Origin: an uncultured Lachnospiraceae bacterium
GTDB lineage: Bacteria > Bacillota > Clostridia > Lachnospirales > Lachnospiraceae
Direction: 5' to 3'
NCBI GenBank assembly: GCA_910577175.1
Contig: CAJTLU010000001.1
Location: 186,001 to 250,000, forward strand
Length of the DNA: 64,000 nucleotides
In this document: positions 34,578 through 42,223 of the stretch, one piece after another
Position numbering within the stretch: position 1 is the stretch's first letter
Layout: each line of letters opens with the position of its first letter
Notes under the pieces: model-generated
Seen by the model: only the letters and a program-made list of their open reading frames with translations
Database searches by the model: none
Told to the model about the DNA's origin: nothing
Translations under genes and position numbers: made by a program

Positions 34578-34639
34578 GATTAGAATTTGATTAGAATACA
34601 ATTAAGTCTATTGCATTCCCAGCCGAAAGAGAATAAAAT
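34578..34639 (+). promoter_or_regulatory. Promoter with tandem GATTAGAAT repeats
   Basis: TTGCAT (34611-34616), 17 bases, TAAAAT (34634-34639) is a good vegetative promoter. Just upstream two identical 9-base boxes GATTAGAAT (34578-34586, 34589-34597) are 11 bases apart, one helical turn, as for a response-regulator dimer. Confidence 0.7.
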
Positions 34640-34710
34640 AGGTGCAGAAGAACAGGAGAGGAAATTCTTTCGGGAAAGGTTCCTGTCCGGAAGATGAGAG
34701 GAGAGACAAA

Positions 34711-35535
34711 ATGAAAAGTTTTCGGCAAGGTATTTTAATTGCGGCGGCAGTCGTGATGATTGCAGCTTCTGTAATCTTAATTTTGCTGAACCAGGGCGTA
34801 AAGGAGAAGAGAATGGGATCAGGAACAGAAAGTTTTACCGGTACGATTGAGAACCTTATTTTTGAAGCGGGCGCCTGTGAAATTGAAATCAGGGAGGGCG
34901 AGACAGAACAGGTTACACTTTGGTATCAGGGGATGCCTGCGGAAGATATTTCCGGAAGTCTGGAAAACGGGACATTAAAAATAAAGAGTACCTATAAGTC
35001 CTGGAGCCTTGGCCGTCTGATCAGGATTGGCAGAAAGAAAGAAGAAGCGAAGATTTGCCTGACCATTCCGAAGGATATGGCATTCAAAAAAGCGGTACTG
35101 GAGTTTGGCGCGGCGGAAGTTATGGTGGAGCGGATTCTGGCAGAGGACTTGACGCTTACGGTCGGTGCAGGGGAGATGAACGCACAGTATCTTGCGGGAA
35201 GCAGGTCTGCAAAGATTACGGTCGGTGCAGGAAGCTTAGAAGCAGAGCAGGTCAGCTTTACAAATGCAGATTTGAACTGTGGCGTCGGAGAGATGAAGCT
35301 TTCAGGGGAGATTTCAGGAGACAGTACCGTGGACTGCGGCGTAGGAGAGGTAGAGATTGCTATGACGACAGACGAGGATACTTACCGTGGAAAGCTTAGC
35401 TGCGGACTCGGAAGCCTGAAGTTCGGCAAGATTTCTGTGGATGGAAGCGGGAAGAGAGAATACGGAACCTCTTCGGCAGAGAACCGGATGGACATAAAAT
35501 GCGGCGTGGGAGAGGTAGAGGTTTGGTTTCAGTAA
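34711..35535 (+). CDS. DUF4097-like envelope protein
   Basis: 274 residues from the ATG after GAGGAGAGACAAA. One membrane helix near the N-terminus (about 8-28), then a long region of repeating short strands in which GAGEM/GVGEM/GVGEV motifs recur about every 20 residues (VGAGEMN, VGAGSLE, CGVGEMK, CGVGEVE, CGLGSLK, CGVGEVE). This is the right-handed beta-helix pattern of the DUF4097 family. Members are often encoded with PspC proteins and respond to envelope stress. A PspC gene follows 37 bases downstream, and the promoter carries tandem repeats, which fits a stress-response unit. Confidence 0.82.
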   Translation: MKSFRQGILIAAAVVMIAASVILILLNQGVKEKRMGSGTESFTGTIENLIFEAGACEIEIREGETEQVTLWYQGMPAEDISGSLENGTLKIKSTYKSWSLGRLIRIGRKKEEAKICLTIPKDMAFKKAVLEFGAAEVMVERILAEDLTLTVGAGEMNAQYLAGSRSAKITVGAGSLEAEQVSFTNADLNCGVGEMKLSGEISGDSTVDCGVGEVEIAMTTDEDTYRGKLSCGLGSLKFGKISVDGSGKREYGTSSAENRMDIKCGVGEVEVWFQ

Positions 35536-35572
35536 AAAGCTGCGGTAAATGCAGAAGAAAGGAAGAGAGCGT

Positions 35573-35764
35573 ATGGATATTCAAAATAAGAGACTGGCGA
35601 AGTCGAGAACGGACAGGAAGATTTGCGGCGTATGTGGAGGACTTGCGGAATACCTCAATCTTGACCCGACCTTAATCCGGCTGTTATGGCTGCTTCTGGT
35701 GCTGGTAGCCTGCAGCGGGGTGCTTGCGTACATTATTGCCGCTATTGTAATGCCGGAGGAATAG
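35573..35764 (+). CDS. PspC domain protein
   Basis: 63 residues from the ATG at 35573 after GGAAGAGAGCGT; another ATG at 35549 would add eight residues. It contains a complete PspC domain: KRLAKSRTDRKICGVCGG, then LAEYLNLDPTLIRLLW and a membrane helix ending in AAIVMPEE. PspC proteins are small membrane sensors or stabilisers in the phage-shock response. The neighbour encoding a DUF4097-like protein supports an envelope-stress role. No regulator gene is in the pair. Confidence 0.9.
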   Translation: MDIQNKRLAKSRTDRKICGVCGGLAEYLNLDPTLIRLLWLLLVLVACSGVLAYIIAAIVMPEE

Positions 35765-36348
35765 GGTGCCGGGCGGTATATCAGAAATGAATGCTCATGT
35801 ACAATAAAGAAGCAAGTAACCGAAAATAAGAGATGGACCGCCAGCACCACATTATTCCGAACCAAAGAAACCAAATGCCAAAAGACAAGTATTGTGGAAA
35901 TATGTATAACAGGCTATGGAATCATGGATAACTCTATTCACAGGGCATGGAAAAGCTAAAGTGCAGCTTTCCCATGTCCTGCAAACAGAGTTACCCACAA
36001 TTCCATAAGACGGCCAGCTATACGCATTGTCAGCAATGCCGACGACGGCGGAATCCTACACATTATTTATATCTTTTTGCGCTTCTTAAAAATGTAATAA
36101 TTGAGCTGTTAAAGAAAACTAAATATCACGAATATCATTTTCAACCCAACGAAAAATGTGTTTCTTGTAGTTCGGAGATACATCTATTGTGTTCATATAG
36201 AGAATATTTCTTTGTTGTTTTCGCAAAAATCAAAGATAGCATCTAAAATTTGAATAAATGAATAGTTCTGTTTCTACTGTTGTGATAAAGTAACGACAAA
36301 CCGGTATTTAGACAAACCGAGTATATGCGAAAGGGGATAATTCCTATT
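35765..36348. other. Accessory gap with AT-rich flank, no supported gene
   Basis: 584 bases between pspC and the CPBP gene. A frame at 35947-36246 exists but has no ribosome site, and its first third runs through the hairpin described separately; I do not call it. From about 36060 on the sequence is distinctly more AT-rich than the genome around it, and this continues through the protease gene. The region looks transferred. Confidence 0.55.
35915..36007 (-). ncRNA. 43-bp hairpin, probably minus-strand structured RNA
   Basis: 35915-35957 and 35965-36007 are an ungapped 43-base inverted repeat around a seven-base loop, with eight mismatches. All eight are transitions. Read as + RNA seven would be A-C mismatches; read as - RNA those seven become G-U wobbles, and only one position (35945) fails. 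So the structure is kept on the minus strand. I do not know this element; it has no T run after it and no obvious coding role. Confidence 0.5.
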
Positions 36349-36993
36349 ATGAAAACAGTTTTAAAACCTATTATCAATATCGTTTTTTTCTTTTTAATCA
36401 ATTTTGGCCTCTGGGAAGTGTTGGTAGCCGCAGGAATGAATAGGTCGTGGGCTTCGTTTACAGTCTATGCCGTTTTGATTGTATTCGTTATTGCAATTTG
36501 GAACAAAGACTTGTTATGCCAATGGAGTCAATTTAAAAGAGAAATAAAGAGTTGGCGGACTTTTTTTATTGTGTTATTTATTTGGCTCGCTGTTGCTGCA
36601 ATACTGTCATATCTGTTTCAATACATTGTTAATGGGAGTTTTAAGACACAAAATACAGAAACGGTTGAAACAATGGTGGATACAATACCTCCAATTTTAA
36701 CTTGTATTATGATGTCCATATTTACTCCATTCATAGAAGAACTCACTTTTAGGGAATCAATAATTGGGTGGGTCAATAAAAGCAATAAAGTAGCGATAAC
36801 AATTATGGCTATAATATCCATAATTGCATTTGATAGTATTCACTTATATGAATTCAAGGAATTTTTCTATTATCTTCCACTCTCAATTGGTTTGACAACT
36901 TTTTATATAAAGCACAATAGAAATATTTATTCAAGTATTATCATGCACGCACTGGCAAACTTACCGGGTGCAGTTATGATGATAATAGGTTAG
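36349..36993 (+). CDS. CPBP family intramembrane metalloprotease
   Basis: 214 residues from ATG 36349, with AAAGGGG a little far upstream; ATG 36325 is an alternative. A membrane protein with about six to seven hydrophobic segments and the CPBP/Abi catalytic motifs: FIEELTFRE (EExxxR), a His in DSIHLYEFKEF, and IIMHALANL (HxxxN). Bacterial members are linked to bacteriocin immunity or processing, eukaryotic ones to CAAX cleavage. Its DNA is clearly more AT-rich than the neighbours, and it sits in a region of mobile-element remnants, so it was probably acquired. Its target is unknown. Confidence 0.85.
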   Translation: MKTVLKPIINIVFFFLINFGLWEVLVAAGMNRSWASFTVYAVLIVFVIAIWNKDLLCQWSQFKREIKSWRTFFIVLFIWLAVAAILSYLFQYIVNGSFKTQNTETVETMVDTIPPILTCIMMSIFTPFIEELTFRESIIGWVNKSNKVAITIMAIISIIAFDSIHLYEFKEFFYYLPLSIGLTTFYIKHNRNIYSSIIMHALANLPGAVMMIIG

Positions 36994-37022
36994 CGTAAAA
37001 TTTATATTTGGGTGAAGCTTAC

Positions 37023-37088
37023 ATGGTAAATTTTATTTCGGAAACGGAAAGGTTAGTTTTAAGAAAATTCTCATTTGTGGAACTGTGA
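37023..37088 (+). pseudogene. Truncated GNAT acetyltransferase (N-terminal 21 codons)
   Basis: ATG followed by 20 codons and a stop: MVNFISETERLVLRKFSFVEL. ETERLVLRKF is the usual opening of RimJ-type GNAT acetyltransferases, which run to about 180 residues. Here nothing follows. It is a remnant of an acquired gene. Confidence 0.55.
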
Positions 37089-37134
37089 TAGTTAAAAACT
37101 GAATAACCGCTGCTACATAGGACGACACACCAAG

Positions 37135-37166
37135 ACAGGAAATCAAGAAAAGTTTTCCTGTTTTTT
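37135..37166 (+). terminator. Terminator in the accessory segment
   Basis: ACAGGAAA (37135-37142) pairs with TTTCCTGT (37154-37161), followed by six T. Confidence 0.75.
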
Positions 37167-37285
37167 GCATCTATTTTGGGCATTTTGAAAAATCGCCGGT
37201 ATTATGCCGTACAAAGGGGATAGAAAGAAATTCCCTCTCTCATTTGGCAAATCTGCAAATTATCCGTGGAGGGCGGGCAAAAAGG

Positions 37286-37572
37286 AATTCTTTTGTGCGG
37301 ACGGCGGCAGCGTCATGTACCAGCAACGCAATCAGGCGGACAAGCGAAGGCAGGACTGCTACATGTGCGGCAACTACAAGAAGCGCACCTGTGGCTGTAC
37401 GGCGTACTCTAGCCGCGCCGACCTGTTGACCGAGGGAGTGATCGAGAATTTACGGAAAATCACACAGTAGGCCGCTAAGCACGAAACACGGTTTATAAAG
37501 CTCCTAACCGAGCAGACCGAGGATGGGAGGAGCAAACGCCGTCGCGCTTTCTATGACCGCTCCTTTGCGTAG
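37286..37572 (+). pseudogene. Degenerate large serine recombinase, C-terminal remnant
   Basis: The frame reads FFCADGGSVMYQQRNQ, KRRQDCYMCGNYKKRTCGCTAY, SRADLLTEGVIENLRKITQ, then an in-frame stop at 37468-37470, then AAKHETRFIKLLTEQTEDG, SKRRRAFYDRSFA and a second stop. This matches the zinc-ribbon and C-terminal part of the serine recombinases of Tn4451/TnpX-type and related integrative elements. The first Cys pair is broken (CADGGS where CADCGS is normal) and the catalytic N-terminal domain is absent. So it is a leftover of an excised or decayed element. Confidence 0.8.
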
Positions 37573-37618
37573 AGTATCTCAGCTGCTAAAAAATGCGAAA
37601 ACGCAACACTCAAAAGAC

Positions 37619-37647
37619 TTGTACTTTTACGCAGATTGTGATATGCT
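37619..37647 (+). promoter_or_regulatory. Sigma-A promoter of argS
   Basis: TTGTAC (37619-37624), 17 bases, TATGCT (37642-37647), at the right edge of the accessory segment. The leader of about 50 bases is too short for a T-box. Confidence 0.72.
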
Positions 37648-37700
37648 AAATAATGGGTTAAACCGAAATATAATTTTTGCCTGTTGGAAAGGAACGGATT

Positions 37701-39476
37701 ATGAAAAAGCTGATTGAGATAATTGCGGAGGATGTGAAGGAAGCGTTTTCGGCATGTGGATATAAAGAGGAGTTTGGTGTCGTCTCACTGTCAAACCGGC
37801 CGGATTTGTGCCAGTACCAATGCAACGGGGCGATGGCTGCGGCAAAGCAGTATAAGACCGCGCCGATTGAGATTGCCAAGGCGGTTGCAGAGCAGCTTTC
37901 CGGAAGCGAGACGATTGCAGAGGTGAATGCGGTAATGCCAGGGTTCATTAATATGAAAGTGAACGAGGAATTTCTTGCGGTCTATCTGCAGGAGATGTCG
38001 GAGCAGGATGACTGCGGCTTTGAGAAAGCAAAGCAGCCGCTTACGATTATTGTGGACTATGGCGGACCAAACGTGGCAAAGCCGCTGCATATCGGTCATC
38101 TGCGTTCGGCGGTTATCGGCGAGAGCGTTAAGCGGATTTGCCGTTTCGCAGGGCACAGGGTCATCGGGGATGTGCATCTGGGGGATTTAGGACTTCAGAT
38201 GGGACTTGTCATCGAGGGACTCAGGGAAAAAGCGCCGAAGCTTCCGTATTTTGATGAAAGCTATACAGGTGAATATCCAAAAGAGCCGCCGTTTTCCCTG
38301 GCAGAGCTGGAGGAGATTTATCCGGCGGCGTCGGCACTTTCCAAGCAGAATGCAGAGTTTAAGGAGCGCGCCCAGCGTACCACACTGCAGTTCCAGCAGG
38401 GGAACCGCGCCTATTGTGCGCTTTGGCGTCATATTATGAATGTGTCCGTACCGGATTTGAGAAGAAATTATGATAAGCTGAATGTTACGTTTGATGTCTG
38501 GAAAGGTGAGAGCGATGTGCAACCGTATATTCCGGATATGGTGAACGACCTGATTGCACAGGGGCTTGCCCATGAAAGCCAGGGGGCAACCGTGGTAGAC
38601 GTACAGGAGGAAAGCGATACGAAGGAGATTCCGCCTTGTATTGTCAGGAAATCCGACGGAGGGGCACTATATGCTACCTCAGATCTTGCAACCATTCTGG
38701 AACGGGAAAAGCTGTACGCGCCGAACCGCTATATTTATCTGGCGGACAAGCGTCAGGAAATGCATTTTACGCAGGTATTCCGCGTAGCGCGGAAGGCAGG
38801 TTTTGTAGAACAGGGAACGGAGCTTACGTTTCTCGGGTTTGGTACGATGAACGGTAAGGATGGCAAGCCGTTTAAAACAAGGGACGGCGGCGTGATGCGT
38901 TTAGAGCAGCTGATTGCGGATACAAACGGCGAAGTGTTAAAGAAGGTTCGTGAAAACCGTGAAATTGCAGAGGAAGAGGCAGAAGAGATTGCAGGGACGG
39001 TAGCTCTTGCTGCAATTAAATATGGCGATTTGTCCAATCAGGCAGCGAAGGATTATATTTTTGATTTGGAGCGGTTTGCTTCGTTTGAGGGAAATACAGG
39101 ACCGTACATTCTTTATACGATGGTGCGGATTAAGTCGATTCTTGCAAAGTATCATGCGGGCAATACCGGGAAAAAGCCGGTTGCTATTAATGCAGTGATA
39201 CGTGAATACGGTGCGGATGAGATTGCCCTGATGCTTCTGGCGGCCAGATTTAACGATGTTATCGAGCATGCCTATGAGGAAACGGCGCCGCATAAAATCT
39301 GTCAGTATGTGTATGAGCTGGCAGATGCGTTCAGTAGTTTTTATCATAACAACAAAATTATTGCAGAGCCGGACGAAGTCAAGCAGGGAGAATGGATTTC
39401 CCTGATTACGCTGGTACTGCGTTTACTGGAAATATGTATTGATTTGCTTGGTTTTTCGGCACCTGACAGAATGTAG
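37701..39476 (+). CDS. argS: Arginyl-tRNA synthetase
   Basis: 591 residues from the ATG after GGAAAGGAACGGATT; the TTG at 37677 is not used. Class I synthetase that charges tRNA-Arg. An N-terminal Add-1 domain is followed by VDYGGPNVAKPLHIGHLRSA with the HIGH motif. The KMSKS position reads GKPFKTRDGGVMR, the usual ArgRS deviation. The DALR anticodon-binding domain ends the protein (FEGNTGPYILYTMVRIKS begins it). The gene lies immediately after the accessory scar and has its own promoter, so insertions there have not disrupted it. Confidence 0.96.
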   Translation: MKKLIEIIAEDVKEAFSACGYKEEFGVVSLSNRPDLCQYQCNGAMAAAKQYKTAPIEIAKAVAEQLSGSETIAEVNAVMPGFINMKVNEEFLAVYLQEMSEQDDCGFEKAKQPLTIIVDYGGPNVAKPLHIGHLRSAVIGESVKRICRFAGHRVIGDVHLGDLGLQMGLVIEGLREKAPKLPYFDESYTGEYPKEPPFSLAELEEIYPAASALSKQNAEFKERAQRTTLQFQQGNRAYCALWRHIMNVSVPDLRRNYDKLNVTFDVWKGESDVQPYIPDMVNDLIAQGLAHESQGATVVDVQEESDTKEIPPCIVRKSDGGALYATSDLATILEREKLYAPNRYIYLADKRQEMHFTQVFRVARKAGFVEQGTELTFLGFGTMNGKDGKPFKTRDGGVMRLEQLIADTNGEVLKKVRENREIAEEEAEEIAGTVALAAIKYGDLSNQAAKDYIFDLERFASFEGNTGPYILYTMVRIKSILAKYHAGNTGKKPVAINAVIREYGADEIALMLLAARFNDVIEHAYEETAPHKICQYVYELADAFSSFYHNNKIIAEPDEVKQGEWISLITLVLRLLEICIDLLGFSAPDRM

Positions 39477-39496
39477 AGGAAGCACGGAGAAGGATT

Positions 39497-40852
39497 ATGT
39501 TTACAGGACGTATACAGGAACTTGAACGATTGGAGGGACTTTATGCCTCCGGGCGGAGCAGCATGATTGTCCTTTACGGGCGGAGCGGCATCGGAAAGAC
39601 TGCCCTGGTGCGCCGGTTTGTACAGGGAAAAAATTCGGTTTATTATGCCGCGCGGCGCGCGACAAAGAGGGAGCAGCTCCTTTGCATGAAGCATGAATGG
39701 CAGGAGGCAGAGTCCGCGCAGGATTTTTACGAGGCTCTTTTGGCGTTATACAGGCAGCATGCCAGGGGGAAAAGGCTTGTCCTCGTGTTGGATGAGTTTC
39801 GCAATCTGTTAGAGGATACAACCGGGTTTCTGGCGGCATTTGCCCGGTTCTATTCGGAACACGTAAATGATGGTACTTTATTTGTCCTGTTGCTTTCCTC
39901 CTCCATCAGCTGGGTGGAAAACGAGATGGCAGGCGTGCTTGGAAGCGCGGCGAAGCTTCTGAACGGATTTATTAAGCTGAAAGAGTTTTCCTTTATGGAA
40001 CTGGCGGAGTACCATAAGCACTCTGCAGTACAGGAAAATATTTATACCGGCGCGGTGCTGGGCGGGGTTCCGGCTTACTTAAGGCTCTGGCGGGAAGAAA
40101 AGAGTTTTGAGGAAAATGTCCTGCGGTTGTTTCTGACCGAGGACGCCCCTTTGTTTTTGGAAGCGGAGCATTATTTAAAGCAGGAGCTGCGCGAGCTGTC
40201 CGCATATAATGCGATACTGGCGGCGCTTGCACAGGGAAAGAATAAGCTGAATGATGTGTATGAGCAGACCGGCTTTTCCCGTGCCAAAATCAGCGTATAT
40301 CTGAAAAATCTGACGCAGCTTGACGTTACCGAGAAGATGTATTCCTTTGATACGAAGGAATACAAGGACGTCCAGAAAGGACTCTATCGTATCAGGGAGC
40401 CGTATCTGCGTTTCTGGTACCGGTTTATTTATCCGAATCTTTCTGTTATTGCTGCGGGAGGCGGGGAAGCGGTTTACCAAAAGGCGGTTGCGCCTTATCT
40501 GACAGAGTATGTCAAGGAAGCGTTCCGTGATGTGTGTACGGAGTATCTGCAGCTGATGAACCGTTACCAGAGGCTTGGAAGAACCTATCAAAGCTTTGGC
40601 GTATGGCATGGAAAAACAGGTACAATCGATGTATTGGCAAAGACAGAGGACGGGGAGTATCTTGCAGCATTTTGTGACTGCGGAAAACTGCCCGCCGGTG
40701 AGGACGTTTACGAAGCGTATGGGGCAGTATTGGAAAATGCAGGCGTAACGCCTGTGGAATGCTATTGCTTTTCCATGCAGGGCTTTTCAGAAGAGGTCGG
40801 ACGGGCTGCTGCACAAAAGGGAATCCGGCTGGTATGTGCAAAGGATATGTAA
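39497..40852 (+). CDS. STAND-like ATPase, archaeal-type ATPase/DUF234 group
   Basis: 451 residues. The N-terminal ATPase begins with FTGRIQELERL, then Walker A GRSGIGKTAL (around 29), Walker B LVLVLDEF (around 95), and a winged-helix region (NKLNDVYEQTGFSRAKISVYLKNL, around 245). The C-terminal part (around 290-450) fits DUF234, a restriction-nuclease-like fold (GTIDVLAKTEDGEYLAAFCD). These proteins are widespread in archaea and gut anaerobes; no function has been demonstrated for most of them. It starts 20 bases after argS and is followed 22 bases later by another AAA-type ATPase. Confidence 0.8.
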   Translation: MFTGRIQELERLEGLYASGRSSMIVLYGRSGIGKTALVRRFVQGKNSVYYAARRATKREQLLCMKHEWQEAESAQDFYEALLALYRQHARGKRLVLVLDEFRNLLEDTTGFLAAFARFYSEHVNDGTLFVLLLSSSISWVENEMAGVLGSAAKLLNGFIKLKEFSFMELAEYHKHSAVQENIYTGAVLGGVPAYLRLWREEKSFEENVLRLFLTEDAPLFLEAEHYLKQELRELSAYNAILAALAQGKNKLNDVYEQTGFSRAKISVYLKNLTQLDVTEKMYSFDTKEYKDVQKGLYRIREPYLRFWYRFIYPNLSVIAAGGGEAVYQKAVAPYLTEYVKEAFRDVCTEYLQLMNRYQRLGRTYQSFGVWHGKTGTIDVLAKTEDGEYLAAFCDCGKLPAGEDVYEAYGAVLENAGVTPVECYCFSMQGFSEEVGRAAAQKGIRLVCAKDM

Positions 40853-40874
40853 GAAAGGAAGGGCAGGACAAAGG

Positions 40875-42179
40875 ATGTATGACAGGATTGCAAGGCTGAT
40901 TGTTTACAGGGATATTGCCGGAGCTGGTATTTTAAACGATGTTGCCGCGTGTATCAGGGCGTATCAGCAAAACGAAGCTGATAAGGCGGAAACCGTTTCC
41001 GGATTATATGTTCAGATTCATAAGCTTTTGGATTTAGCGACGGCATATGGATTTGATGAAAATTTGTGGCAGGCGTATATTGCTTATCTTCTGGCAATGG
41101 CGGAAACGCCGTTTTCCCTGCTTTGTGAAAAGAGAGGGGCTTCGGACGGTTCGATTAATGTGTTGGTAAAGAAGGATTTTGCGATCATCAGGGAACTGTT
41201 TTTTTATGACTTTTCGGAGCTGGAGAAGGAGCTTTCTATCGATTGTTTTTCGGTAGTTACAGAGTATCATTCCATTCCGAAAGGTGAACACTATTATAAC
41301 AGAAGTGTGGCAGAAAAGGTAAAGGAGCTGCAACAGGCGTTGAAGCTTTCGCAGAATGAAGAGGATGTTTTTGAGGCTGTGACCGGCTTTTATAAGCGCA
41401 GGGGCGTCGGTCAGATCGGACTGAATAAAGCGTTCCGGCTGGCAGGCGAAGGAGAGGACTTTTCGTTGCAGCCGATTACGAATACAGAGATTGTGCGTTT
41501 AGACGATATTATCGGCTATGAGGCGCAGAAAAAAATGTTAGTGGACAATACGAAAGCGTTTGTAGAGGGAAGAAAGGCTAATAATGTGCTTTTGTATGGC
41601 GATAACGGTACTGGAAAGTCTACAAGCATTAAGGCAATTTTAAATGAATTTTTTGATGACGGCTTGCGGATGATTGAGATTTATAAGCATCAGTTCCACC
41701 AGCTTTCCGCACTGATTTCCAAGGTGAAGAACCGGAACTATCGTTTTATTATTTACATGGATGATTTGTCTTTTGAAGAGTTTGAAATAGAGTATAAGTA
41801 TCTGAAGGCAGTAATTGAAGGGGGCCTGGAAATCCGGCCGGAGAATATCCTGATTTATGCGACGTCGAACCGGAGACATTTAATCCGGGAGACATGGTCG
41901 GACCGCTCTGATATGTCGCAGGACGAGCTGCATCGTTCCGACACGATTCAGGAAAAGCTTTCCCTTGTGGCGCGGTTCGGTATTTCCATTCATTATGCTG
42001 CGCCGGACAAACGGGAGTTTGAAACAATTGTCCGCGGAATTGCAGCGCGGTATCCGGAGCTTGCAGGAAGAGAAGAAGAGCTGCTTGCCCAGGCAAATAT
42101 CTGGGAATTGCGTGGCGGCGGACTTTCCGGCAGAAGCGCGCAGCAGTTTATCCGTTATATACTTGGAAAAAAGGAATAA
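40875..42179 (+). CDS. DUF815 family ATP-binding protein
   Basis: 434 residues from the ATG at 40875. An N-terminal helical domain of about 200 residues precedes the ATPase: Walker A LYGDNGTGKST (around 236), Walker B FIIYMDDLSFE, sensor 1 IYATSNRRHL, arginine finger candidates in the ETWSDRSD and EKLSLVARF segments. This pattern is DUF815, a group of AAA-like ATPases of unknown substrate. It follows a DUF234-type ATPase; each could act independently. Confidence 0.85.
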   Translation: MYDRIARLIVYRDIAGAGILNDVAACIRAYQQNEADKAETVSGLYVQIHKLLDLATAYGFDENLWQAYIAYLLAMAETPFSLLCEKRGASDGSINVLVKKDFAIIRELFFYDFSELEKELSIDCFSVVTEYHSIPKGEHYYNRSVAEKVKELQQALKLSQNEEDVFEAVTGFYKRRGVGQIGLNKAFRLAGEGEDFSLQPITNTEIVRLDDIIGYEAQKKMLVDNTKAFVEGRKANNVLLYGDNGTGKSTSIKAILNEFFDDGLRMIEIYKHQFHQLSALISKVKNRNYRFIIYMDDLSFEEFEIEYKYLKAVIEGGLEIRPENILIYATSNRRHLIRETWSDRSDMSQDELHRSDTIQEKLSLVARFGISIHYAAPDKREFETIVRGIAARYPELAGREEELLAQANIWELRGGGLSGRSAQQFIRYILGKKE

Positions 42180-42223
42180 AGCAAAAGAGTGCCAGATAAA
42201 CTACTTTGGAAGGAGAATGCGAT

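Noticed and set aside
35947..36246. 99-codon frame in the accessory segment
   Set aside because: No ribosome site, its first third runs through the 43-bp hairpin, and the remainder has no family likeness.
37619..37700. T-box leader before argS
   Set aside because: The leader from the promoter is about 50 bases; a T-box needs about 200. The same holds for aspS.
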